A DNA stretch of 6,418 nt. It comes from Clostridiales bacterium. GTDB lineage: Bacteria; Bacillota; Clostridia; Christensenellales; Pumilibacteraceae. The notes under the pieces were generated by a model that saw only the letters and a program-made list of their open reading frames with translations, did not search any database and was not told where the DNA came from. Both the position numbers and the translations under genes were made by a program. Location of the stretch: contig JAIEBL010000222.1 in the NCBI GenBank assembly GCA_029069015.1, forward strand, positions 1 through 6,418, given 5' to 3'. Positions within the stretch are counted from its first letter, which is position 1, and each line of letters starts with the position of its first letter. Below, in pieces: positions 1 through 6,392 of this stretch.

Positions 1-655
1 CTGCGCCGATTGGATAGTCGGAGCGGCACACGATGATATCGGGCTGAATGCCGAGGTTTTGCAGTTCTTTCACGCTTTGTTGCGTTGGCTTCGGCTTCTG
101 ATCGCCGCTTCTCTCGATATACGGCACGAGCGTGACGTGGATATAAATGACGTTGCCCTTGCCCGCTTCGCCGCGGAACTGACGAATGGCTTCGAGGAAA
201 GGATGGCATTCGATGTCGCCCACTACGCCGCCGATTTCGGTAATGATGATATCACTGTCGGGCGTATCGAGCGAGTATATGCGTTCTTTGATTGCGTCGG
301 TGATGTGCGGCACGACCTGCACGGTGTTACCGTTATACAGCCCCTTGCGCTCTTTTTCGATGACCGCCGAATAGATCTGGCCGCTCGTTACGTCGTTCTT
401 AATGCCGAGGTTTTCACCGAGAAGGCGCTCGTAGTGCCCTACGACCAAATCGACCTCGCCGCCGTCCTCGGTCACGTACACTTCACCGTGCTGATAGGGC
501 GAAAGGTTGGATGTGTCTACGTTGAAATACGGGTCGAACTTTTGTAAGGTTACGCGGTAACCGCGTGCCTTTAAGAGCCGCGCAAGACTTGCCGCCGTTA
601 CGCCTTTACCAAGCCCCGAAACAACGCCACCCGTAACGAAAATAAATTTTGCCAT
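1..655 (-). CDS. pyrG: CTP synthase, N-terminal synthetase domain (partial, runs off left edge)
   Basis: CTP synthase makes CTP from UTP, ATP and glutamine, the last step of de novo pyrimidine nucleotide synthesis in the cytoplasm. I translated this strand by hand. The first 218 residues are visible (the family is about 535), all within the amidoligase domain; the glutaminase domain lies outside the window. Family landmarks are the loop [12 protein letters not shown] (residues 7-18), K39-[12 protein letters not shown] (52-59), GHYER (73-77), [14 protein letters not shown] (112-125), [10 protein letters not shown] (140-149), LVPY (176-179) and KPKPTQ (187-192). The ATG at 655-653 has a GGAGG Shine-Dalgarno at 669-665, 9 nt upstream. 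It starts 33 nt after the stop of the RnlA-like gene, so the two are probably co-transcribed. Oddities: the Asp that binds Mg-ATP in E. coli (Asp72) is Val71 here, and the usual DPGTMSP is DTSNLSP. Family identity is certain; full catalytic competence is not. Confidence 0.96.
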   Translation of the reverse strand, partial: MAKFIFVTGGVVSGLGKGVTAASLARLLKARGYRVTLQKFDPYFNVDTSNLSPYQHGEVYVTEDGGEVDLVVGHYERLLGENLGIKNDVTSGQIYSAVIEKERKGLYNGNTVQVVPHITDAIKERIYSLDTPDSDIIITEIGGVVGDIECHPFLEAIRQFRGEAGKGNVIYIHVTLVPYIERSGDQKPKPTQQSVKELQNLGIQPDIIVCRSDYPIGA

Positions 656-688
656 ACCTATCTTCCTCCGTAAAAGAACCAAACCGTA

Positions 689-1993
689 TTATTGCTTTTT
701 GACCGAAAACCCTATCTCTTTGAGCTTGCGGGCGTTATAATCGATGACTTTGCAAAGATTATCGAAAATGGATGCCGCCGTTCCCTTTTCACCGATAAAG
801 CGGCTGACCCCCGCATCGGTATTATCCGAATGCGCGTAGAAGTTCCGCCGCGCAAAGTATTCGGTGTAGAGCGCGCTCATGACCTCGCAATACACGACGC
901 CCGTCTTGCGGCGATACCCGAGCTTTAACATATAATGCCCTTCGGCGTCTTTTTCGTACGCTTGCCCGATCATTTTGACGGATATGCCGTACGCCTGTTG
1001 CAAGTCGTAGATAAACCGTTCGAGTCCGCGGTACGGCGGCACTAACAGCACCGAATAATCGGTCAACGTGACTTTGTCGTTGCCGATGTCCACCATGCCG
1101 ATCCCTAAGTCGATTTTCGACTGCTCGGAAAGAAGATCAAACGCGTTGGGCAAAATCTTCTTTAAACGCCGCTGTATACTTGCAGTGCGCTGCTGCTCGC
1201 CCGTGAGCGCGATATGCGACCCGACCGCTTCGTTAAAACCCGAAGCCCCCGTCAGGATCACCTGCACCTGCGCGAACACGTTGCTACGCTTCCCTTGCAG
1301 CTGCACCGTCTTTTTCTTGGGCGCGTACCGCAGGTAACACTTTTGCGTTTTTTCGCTTATCGTATACGAAATACCGTCTGGTATTTCCGTCTTTATCACC
1401 GATACGCCGTTTAACGCCTTTATTTGCTTGATAAACGACTCAAACCGTTCGGCAGGGCAATTCTTTACGGCAAACCCGTCTTTGTACGCAGGCTCGGTTT
1501 GCGCGGGTTTCAGCCCCACGTCTTGGGCACTCTCCGTACCATTCGCGGCGGCAAGAAGTCCCGCGTTCGTTCTGCCCGTAAGCGCCGCCCTAGTTTCCTT
1601 TTGCGTGGATAATTGCGGCACGTTCTGCGATTTTCCCGCTCCGAGCGCCTTGCTCCCCTTTTGCGTGGAGAGCCGCGGGGGCTTCTTTTTTGAGCCGACG
1701 GGAATCGCCGATTCCTTTGCTTGGGATTTCTTTTGCTTTATACCGAAAAGCGGAAGGACGGTTTCCAAAATCGAAGGCTTTGCCGAAACGGTGAAAATGT
1801 CCGCTTTGGTGTCGTACACAATGCCCATTTTGCCGTCTTTATGCAAAAAATTATACCGTTCGAAATGGCAATTCTCGGTGGTGGGCAAAAAAGAAACGAG
1901 CGAAAAAGCTTTACATGCTTTTACTGCTTCTACAAAAGATTCCTTTTTTTCGGCACTGACCGCCGTAATGGTGTGTGTGACCTTCGCCGCCAT
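689..1993 (-). CDS. RnlA-family HEPN ribonuclease-like protein (type II toxin family), no antitoxin visible
   Basis: The 434-residue protein resembles RnlA/LsoA, the mRNA-degrading ribonuclease toxin that is normally paired with RnlB/LsoB and protects against phage. The layout matches. There are two similar alpha/beta units (about residues 18-83 and 182-247; each is a helix, then strands with the patterns GIVYDTKADIFTVSAK and CYLRYAPKKKTVQLQG), like the two TBP-like domains of RnlA. They are separated by a Lys/Ser/Ala-rich linker (about 86-168) that explains the extra length over E. coli RnlA (about 357). The C-terminal helical domain (about 270-425) carries YRGLE (R322, E325) and RRNFYAH (R383, H388). 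These match RnlA R255/E258 and R318/H323 in order and spacing. The ATG at 1993 has AAAGGG 7 nt upstream. pyrG follows after 33 nt. The 72 bp gap before the gene holds a terminator and no RnlB-like ORF. The assignment is by motif and architecture, not by search. Ribonuclease activity is inferred. Confidence 0.75.
   Translation of the reverse strand: MAAKVTHTITAVSAEKKESFVEAVKACKAFSLVSFLPTTENCHFERYNFLHKDGKMGIVYDTKADIFTVSAKPSILETVLPLFGIKQKKSQAKESAIPVGSKKKPPRLSTQKGSKALGAGKSQNVPQLSTQKETRAALTGRTNAGLLAAANGTESAQDVGLKPAQTEPAYKDGFAVKNCPAERFESFIKQIKALNGVSVIKTEIPDGISYTISEKTQKCYLRYAPKKKTVQLQGKRSNVFAQVQVILTGASGFNEAVGSHIALTGEQQRTASIQRRLKKILPNAFDLLSEQSKIDLGIGMVDIGNDKVTLTDYSVLLVPPYRGLERFIYDLQQAYGISVKMIGQAYEKDAEGHYMLKLGYRRKTGVVYCEVMSALYTEYFARRNFYAHSDNTDAGVSRFIGEKGTAASIFDNLCKVIDYNARKLKEIGFSVKKQ
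830..1030 (-). other. HEPN active-site segment (R..E and Rx4H motifs) of the RnlA-like protein
   Basis: This segment encodes residues 322-388. R322 and E325 lie in YRGLERF. R383 and H388 form an Rx4H motif, R-N-F-Y-A-H, the HEPN signature. In E. coli RnlA the reported catalytic residues are R255, E258, R318 and H323 (from memory). The first-to-second Arg spacing is 63 there and 61 here, and the Arg-to-His spacing is 5 in both. No catalytic position is lost, so the gene does not look inactivated by substitution. Confidence 0.72.
1586..1678 (-). repeat. Two-copy 20-residue repeat in the linker of the RnlA-like protein
   Basis: Within the low-complexity linker the pattern PxLSTQKxxxA occurs at residues 106-116 and 126-136, a period of exactly 20 residues. 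At DNA level the 13-mer ccttttgcgtgga (plus strand) recurs at 1597-1609 and 1657-1669, exactly 60 bp apart. It looks like a recent in-frame duplication in a flexible spacer, with no evident function of its own. Confidence 0.7.
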
Positions 1994-2015
1994 TTTTCGT
2001 CCCTTTTACAAACAT

Positions 2016-2043
2016 AAAAGCGGCAAGAAAGCTCGCCGCTTTT
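2016..2043 (-). terminator. Intrinsic terminator after the surface-protein gene
   Basis: On the minus strand AAAAGCGGC and GCCGCTTTT (9 bp, perfect) enclose GAG-CTTT-CTT. With one G-U pair this extends the stem to about 12 bp with a CUUU loop, and a U-rich tail (UUUUAUGUUU) follows. It begins 22 nt after the TAA of the surface-protein gene and ends 22 nt before the ATG of the RnlA-like gene. The outer A/U pairs make it potentially bidirectional, but no plus-strand gene needs it. Its position means the downstream genes need read-through or a promoter inside the preceding ORF. Confidence 0.8.
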
Positions 2044-2065
2044 ACAAAGTCGTTTTTGTTTTCGA

Positions 2066-3394
2066 TTACTTGCTCTTTACCTTGCGGAAACGGATGAAGT
2101 AAAGGATAACGCCTGCAATCAGGAGCACGCCTACGATAATCAGAATCGTGCTGATGATCTTGGTAGAAATCGGATTGTTTACCTTTTTAGCGGAAACGTT
2201 AATCGTATAGGTCTTGATCGACTCGTTGCCCGCTTTATCGGTAACGGTGTATTCAACCGTGTACGGACCTACCTTGTTGAAGGTGTAGGTGCTGCCGTCC
2301 GTCGGTTTGGTCGCGTCGCGCTTGGAGTTACCCTCGCCCGATACTTCATATACAACCGTGCCGTCCGCCGTCTTTAAGCGTTTGGTGTATTTGGTGCTGT
2401 TTTGCGCCGCCGTGCTCAAATCTTCCGTGCTCGTCACTTCCACCGCACTGAACGTGAAGGTATCGCCTTCCGTCGCACGCGTGCCGTGATCGTTCGTAAG
2501 CTTGAAGGTGGGCGCGATAATGTCGCCTACTTTGATTTCGAAAGATTGCGTCAGTTTCTCGTTGTCGCCGTAGTACGCCGTATAAGTTACGGTGTAGATG
2601 CCGTCTTTGTTTTCTTCCGGCGTAAATTCGTACTCACCGTTATCGTTAATCGTAACTTTCTTGCCCGTGTTGTCTTCTTTCGAGGTAGCAACCGACAACG
2701 AACCGTCCGGCCCTACGACCGAAAGCACGACTTTTGCTACGGCGTAATCGGAAGATGCGACGACTTTGGGAAGAACAACCTTTTCACCCGCTTTCGAATA
2801 CGTAGGCATCTCGCCTTGCACCTGCCAAACGGGGGTTGCCTTTTCGGAAACGGAAAGCGTATAGCTGGGGTTCTTATCGAACGCTTTGAACGGATGATAC
2901 GAACTGCCATCGTAATACGAATTGCCATCGTCAGCCGTGAGGGTTTCGTCCGTGAAATAACCGTCGGTGAACTCGAACGTACCTGCGTTGTACGCGGTGA
3001 ACGTATCGTGCATAAGGCTGAACTTACCTACTGCCGTGATCTTACGGACAACGTACTCTATCGGACCCAAGTCGCCGGGTTTAGACACGTTACGGTTTTT
3101 CAGCAAGTACGAGGTGTACGCATTGCCGCTTACAGGCACTTCAAGACCCGAACCCATATTGCCGCTGCCGGAGGTGCTCGGGGTTATCGTATACTCTTTA
3201 ACGGTGGTATAGCTTGCGCCCGCCACATTGAAGATGCGGATATAAAGCTGCGCTGTGGGGTCTTCGTCCTCTTTGTGCTCCGCTCCGGGTACGGCAAACG
3301 TGATGTTCTTTACATTTATTTTCGTGCCGTCGAAATACGTCTGGAAGGAAATGGGTGCCGAAGTAATGAGCTTGCCGTTTTGCACCAAGCTCAA
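2066..3394 (-). CDS. Ig-like surface protein, membrane-anchored C-terminal part
   Basis: This 442-residue ORF has no signal peptide. The only start at its beginning is TTG (3394-3392), directly after an in-frame TAA and with no Shine-Dalgarno; the first ATG is at residue 80. Residues 1-175 form a beta-rich region with Ser/Gly/Thr-rich parts and no family I can name. Residues about 185-290 and 291-400 are Ig-like domains (IYTVTYTAYYGDN at 266-278; GPYTVEYTVTDKAGNESIKTYTINV up to 400). A hydrophobic segment (about 413-434) and the basic tail RFRKVKSK form a C-terminal membrane anchor with the ectodomain outside; there is no LPXTG. The half has an anchor but no export signal and matches the domain style of the preceding ORF, so it is best read as the back half of the same protein. 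Independent translation is doubtful. Confidence 0.7.
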   Translation of the reverse strand: MSLVQNGKLITSAPISFQTYFDGTKINVKNITFAVPGAEHKEDEDPTAQLYIRIFNVAGASYTTVKEYTITPSTSGSGNMGSGLEVPVSGNAYTSYLLKNRNVSKPGDLGPIEYVVRKITAVGKFSLMHDTFTAYNAGTFEFTDGYFTDETLTADDGNSYYDGSSYHPFKAFDKNPSYTLSVSEKATPVWQVQGEMPTYSKAGEKVVLPKVVASSDYAVAKVVLSVVGPDGSLSVATSKEDNTGKKVTINDNGEYEFTPEENKDGIYTVTYTAYYGDNEKLTQSFEIKVGDIIAPTFKLTNDHGTRATEGDTFTFSAVEVTSTEDLSTAAQNSTKYTKRLKTADGTVVYEVSGEGNSKRDATKPTDGSTYTFNKVGPYTVEYTVTDKAGNESIKTYTINVSAKKVNNPISTKIISTILIIVGVLLIAGVILYFIRFRKVKSK

Positions 3395-3400
3395 TTAACA

Positions 3401-5443
3401 TCAGAACAAGTCACGGTTTTCGCCGGACGGAACCGTAAACGTAAAGCCGCCTACGGAGGTTTCTTTGCCTTGATTCAAAGTAGTGACCGTCAAATCGCCA
3501 AGATCGAGATCTGCTTTCACAGACTTCGTCAAGCCAAGCGCATTGACTACGCTGATGGGCTCGTCTTCGTTCGTAAGAACGGTGGCGTTCTTCGCATCGT
3601 CGGTCGCCTTTACGTAGTAGTAAAGCTCATCGGTAAGTTCGAGCGTCTTTTTCGTACCCGCCGCTTTGTCTTCGATAACAAGCGTGGGCACCTTCGCACC
3701 CTCCTCGCCTACGAGCGAAATTTTCGCCGTTTCGCCGCCCTTGACTTTGATGCAGTTCTTGTCTTCTTCTGCGGTCTTATCGGCAGCGCTACTGAGATAA
3801 TACTCAATCGTAGGCCGCGTATCGGTATCGTCGGACACGGTGGGCGTGGGAATCGTGAATTCCTCTTCGCTCGACGTGAACAGCAGATAGTCGTCGTTGA
3901 ACGTCAGTTTCACGTCGGGCGCTACCGTATCGGTAAGCGTTTCTTCGAACGTGATATCGTAGGTCTTCGTGGAAATGTTGGGATACGTATCGCGCGCCTG
4001 ATAGCTCACGGTATACGTGCCCGTGTAGGACTTATCGTCCTCTTTCATCTTTTCGAAGTAGGGCGCAAAATCAAGCGTGAGACCGTCTTTCGTGAAATTG
4101 GCTTCATTGGGATACAATCCGTTGCTTGCGTGGTCGGCATCGTATTTGTACTGCGTACCTGCGCCGGCTACTTCTTCGTCGTTATCTTCGTTTTTGGTGT
4201 AGTCGTAAATATTCGAGAAACGAATAACGGTGTTGGCGTTTACCGTATCTTTGATTTCGAAAATAACCGTAAGCTGCTTGCTGTTATTGTCGACGAATTT
4301 AGGATAAGGGAACGTTACCGTCGTATTGTCGAGCTTTACGGTGGGCTCGGCGGGATTCTCGCCTTCCGCTTTCTTCGTAACCGTCTTCGCCCACTTCGTG
4401 GGGATCAGGTCGTCGTTGATTTCTTTGAGTACCGGCGCAGTCTTATCGATGGCTTCGCAGGTGTATACGTGTACGCCCGAGGTCGTGTTACCCGCATCGT
4501 CTTCGGCGGAATACTCAACCTTGTACTTGGTAGCCTTGGTCGGATAGAACGAAAGATTGTACACGTTGTCGAACGTTTCGTCTTCGTCCTTCGCTTCTTT
4601 GGCGTAGCCGTTTTCGTCCAACGTCACCTTTTTGACGGGCACGTACTCTTTGGTCGCGTCGTCATACTGCGTAACGGTTACGTTTACTTTAACGTTTTTG
4701 TCGTAGTCGTCGGTCGCCGTTGCCTTGGGAAGCGTTACCTTGGTATTGAGGCTGATTTCCTTGGGAATGTTGACTACGTTGAGCGTAGGCGCTTTGGTGT
4801 CCGCAAAGTCCTGCTGTACCTTTACGGTATAGTCTTTATAGAGGTACTTCGTGCCGTTCTCTTCCCCGCCAACCGTGCAGTAGTAGTGTACGGTATACGT
4901 GCCGGGATTCTCAATGGTCACTTCCTGCGTTTCCGCGGATACTTCTACCCCCGTAGTGCTGAGACCGATGATTTTATACTTAACGGTGCAGTTATCTTCC
5001 GCCTCTGCCTTTTGGTAGTCCACGCCGTACTCTTCCGACGGATACCAAACCGCTGCCGAAGGAATTTTGAGCTTCTCGCCTGCTTTGAGATAAGTCGCAA
5101 TTGCCGCGCCGTCGTTCTCTACGCGAAGCTCGTAGGCTTTCTTCATCGTGCAAGACACGGTGTAGGAATAGTTATCGTCGAGATAAACGGTGTATGCGCC
5201 GAGCTGCCAAGGCACATATTTATCGAGATCTGCCGTTGTTTCCTTTCCGTTCGGAGCAACTACTTTAACAGCACCCGAAAAATCGGCTTGCTCGCCGTAG
5301 TAGAGCTTGCTGACGAAAGTGCTACTCGATTCCAACGTCGTCGCAGGGTCTGCAAACGCCGTAAGCGACATCGTACCCATGATCATGGCAACGGCTAAGA
5401 CAAGAGCTAAAATCGTTACCCGTATGCCTGTACGCTTCTTCAT
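3401..5443 (-). CDS. Secreted Ig-like repeat surface protein, N-terminal part
   Basis: This 680-residue ORF starts with a clear signal peptide: K2-K3-R4, a hydrophobic core at about 9-27, and likely cleavage after A31 (AFA|DP). The rest is an acidic, Lys/Thr/Val-rich series of bacterial Ig-like beta-sandwich domains. Their signatures are GTYTVHYYC..YTVKV (181-209), DTKAPTLNV (215-223), KYKVEYSAEDDAGN (306-319), DKTAPVL (333-339), GTYTVSYQARD (475-485), TDTVAPDVKL (504-513) and YYYVKATDDAKN (608-619), the YxVxYxAxDxxGN and D(T/K)xAP linker style of Ig-like surface proteins. The ATG at 5443 has AGGAG 9 nt upstream and a strong promoter before it. The ORF ends at TGA 3403-3401 in the middle of a domain, with no membrane anchor or sortase motif. 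The following ORF is in the same frame after TGT-TAA. It is very likely the front half of one interrupted gene. Ligand or function is unknown. Confidence 0.85.
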   Translation of the reverse strand: MKKRTGIRVTILALVLAVAMIMGTMSLTAFADPATTLESSSTFVSKLYYGEQADFSGAVKVVAPNGKETTADLDKYVPWQLGAYTVYLDDNYSYTVSCTMKKAYELRVENDGAAIATYLKAGEKLKIPSAAVWYPSEEYGVDYQKAEAEDNCTVKYKIIGLSTTGVEVSAETQEVTIENPGTYTVHYYCTVGGEENGTKYLYKDYTVKVQQDFADTKAPTLNVVNIPKEISLNTKVTLPKATATDDYDKNVKVNVTVTQYDDATKEYVPVKKVTLDENGYAKEAKDEDETFDNVYNLSFYPTKATKYKVEYSAEDDAGNTTSGVHVYTCEAIDKTAPVLKEINDDLIPTKWAKTVTKKAEGENPAEPTVKLDNTTVTFPYPKFVDNNSKQLTVIFEIKDTVNANTVIRFSNIYDYTKNEDNDEEVAGAGTQYKYDADHASNGLYPNEANFTKDGLTLDFAPYFEKMKEDDKSYTGTYTVSYQARDTYPNISTKTYDITFEETLTDTVAPDVKLTFNDDYLLFTSSEEEFTIPTPTVSDDTDTRPTIEYYLSSAADKTAEEDKNCIKVKGGETAKISLVGEEGAKVPTLVIEDKAAGTKKTLELTDELYYYVKATDDAKNATVLTNEDEPISVVNALGLTKSVKADLDLGDLTVTTLNQGKETSVGGFTFTVPSGENRDLF

Positions 5444-5621
5444 TGAATGAATCTCCTATGGTCAGATAGTATAAAATTTGTTTTAACAGTAGAATTATAC
5501 ATTATAGCACAACCGTTTGTCAAACAAATTTCGCAAACAATGTTATTATTTTACAAATAATCCTTTTTATGCAAAGGCGGCTCACCACGCCGAAATGCGA
5601 CAAAATACGCGGGGCTTGGCC
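5444..5621. other. Intergenic region between coaX and the surface-protein gene
   Basis: The region is AT-rich and holds the promoter and leader of the surface-protein gene. An 11-bp palindrome centred on the -35 box (gtttgtcaaac, 5515-5525) is followed 4 bp later by a related 9-mer (tttcgcaaa, 5529-5537); these could bind a regulator. No convincing intrinsic terminator for coaX is visible. The best candidate is a 5 bp AT-rich stem at 5562-5577. No credible small gene was found here. Confidence 0.6.
5494..5523 (-). promoter_or_regulatory. Strong sigma-A-type promoter for the surface-protein gene
   Basis: On the minus strand a perfect -35 TTGACA (5523-5518) and a perfect -10 TATAAT (5499-5494) are separated by 18 bp. 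A second perfect TATAAT overlaps the spacer at 5506-5501; it is 11 bp from TTGACA but 15 bp from an upstream TTGTTT (5527-5522). The stretch upstream of -35 (about 5524-5570) is AT-rich, like an UP element. Transcription would start near 5487, giving a leader of about 44 nt with AGGAG at 5457-5453 before the ATG at 5443. Confidence 0.85.
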
Positions 5622-6392
5622 CTAATTCTTATTAAGCTTATATATAATGTTCAGGCCGCGCAGCGTAAGCGTGCGGTCGAACGCATCCACAATGCCCTCT
5701 TCGGAAGAAAGAAGCTCGCTGAGCCCCCCTGTTGCCACCACTTTGGCGGTGGTATAGCCCGTTTCTTCCTTGATTTTGGCGACGATATGGCGCACCATAC
5801 CGATAAAGCCGTTGATAATGCCCGATTGCATGTTCGTGATGGTGGATTGACACACCACTTGCGGCGGTGCGGAAAGCTCGATGCTCGGAAGCTTTGCCGC
5901 ACGGCTACTGAGTGCGTCCGCGCTCGTTTTGAGCCCGAAGGAAATCAGTCCGCCCAAGAACTCGCCCTTCTCGCTGACTACGTTGAACGTCGTTGCCGTG
6001 CCGCAGTCGATGGCAATCACGGGGCCGCCGTAGGTATGGTACGCCGCCACCGCATTCAAAATGCGGTCGCTCCCCACCTCTTTTGGATTCTTATATTTAA
6101 CGTTCAGACCCGTTTTAAGTCCCGCACCGATGAGCATGGGCTTTACTTTGAAATAGTAGCGCACCATGTGCTCGAACGTGTAGTTCAGATTCGGATTGAC
6201 GCTGCTCATGATAACGTCGTGAATGTCGGCCGGACTAACGCCGCTTCTACCCAAAAGATCGGTCACGTTCAAGCCGTATTCGTCGCTCGTTTTGCCCACG
6301 ACAGTTGCCAAACGCAAGGACATGCCTAGTTCGTCATTTTGGAACACCGCCATTTTGATATTGGTATTGCCTATGTCGATTACAAGTAACAT
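5622..6392 (-). CDS. coaX: Type III pantothenate kinase
   Basis: CoaX phosphorylates pantothenate with ATP to 4'-phosphopantothenate, the first committed step of coenzyme A synthesis, in the cytoplasm. It belongs to the ASKHA (actin/Hsp70-like) fold and is not inhibited by CoA in characterised members. The protein is 256 residues, the usual length. Landmarks are DIGNTN (6-11, phosphate-1 loop), VGSDR (106-110, with the conserved Asp109), AIDCGTATTFNVV (127-139, with Asp129), GGLISFGL (147-154), AAKLPSIEL (165-173) and ATGG (220-223). The ATG at 6392 has CAGGAG at 6402-6397, only 4 nt upstream, which is close but workable. The family motif GGxIxPG reads GGLISFG here, with Phe for Pro. The gene ends with TAG at 5624-5622. 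What lies upstream is outside the window. Identity is firm. Confidence 0.96.
   Translation of the reverse strand: MLLVIDIGNTNIKMAVFQNDELGMSLRLATVVGKTSDEYGLNVTDLLGRSGVSPADIHDVIMSSVNPNLNYTFEHMVRYYFKVKPMLIGAGLKTGLNVKYKNPKEVGSDRILNAVAAYHTYGGPVIAIDCGTATTFNVVSEKGEFLGGLISFGLKTSADALSSRAAKLPSIELSAPPQVVCQSTITNMQSGIINGFIGMVRHIVAKIKEETGYTTAKVVATGGLSELLSSEEGIVDAFDRTLTLRGLNIIYKLNKN

Larger units (their letters stand above)
2066..5443 (-). pseudogene. Single Ig-like, membrane-anchored surface-protein gene interrupted near its middle
   Basis: The two ORFs at 5443-3401 and 3394-2066 share one frame and are separated only by TGA-TGT-TAA (3403-3395). Joined, they give a coherent protein of about 1,125 codons: signal peptide, a series of Ig-like domains, transmembrane anchor, basic tail. 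Between about 3420 and 3394 the next frame reads ETVTCSDVN. If one A of the run at 3420-3417 were absent and one T added at 3394-3393, the protein would read continuously as VPSGETVTCSDVNLSLVQNG. The break may therefore be a +1 and a -1 indel about 25 bp apart, a real lesion, or a base-calling or assembly error in homopolymers. Two plain nonsense changes are the alternative. If the break is an error, this is an intact gene. Confidence 0.65.

Noticed and set aside
59..547. A 162-codon plus-strand open frame opposite pyrG
   Set aside because: The minus strand translates without a break into the CTP synthase N-terminus, so this is a shadow.
1994..2065. A small RnlB-like antitoxin gene in the gap before the RnlA-like gene
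   Set aside because: The gap is 72 bp and filled by a terminator and a Shine-Dalgarno, far too short for the roughly 120-residue antitoxin.
3395..3403. Stop-codon recoding or programmed frameshifting to join the two surface-protein ORFs
   Set aside because: Two different stops, TGA and TAA, lie two codons apart, so simple read-through would need both recoded. No slippery heptamer in the right phase and no stimulatory hairpin is visible; a +1 followed by a -1 shift would be needed.
2402..5398. A 998-codon open frame on the plus strand antisense to the surface-protein gene
   Set aside because: It is rich in Arg, Val and Phe, has no domain-like pattern, no Shine-Dalgarno or promoter, and mirrors the codon bias of the real gene. 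The minus strand has a signal peptide, Ig motifs and an anchor, which a shadow could not have.
5562..5577. Possible intrinsic terminator for coaX
   Set aside because: The stem is only about 5 bp, AT-rich, and lacks a clear U-tract. The short stem right after the stop (GGGC-CAA-GCCC, near 5612-5622) also lacks an adjacent U-run.
5517..6329. A 270-codon plus-strand open frame opposite coaX
   Set aside because: The His/Arg/Ala-rich composition is that of an antisense shadow, and the minus strand is an unmistakable CoaX.
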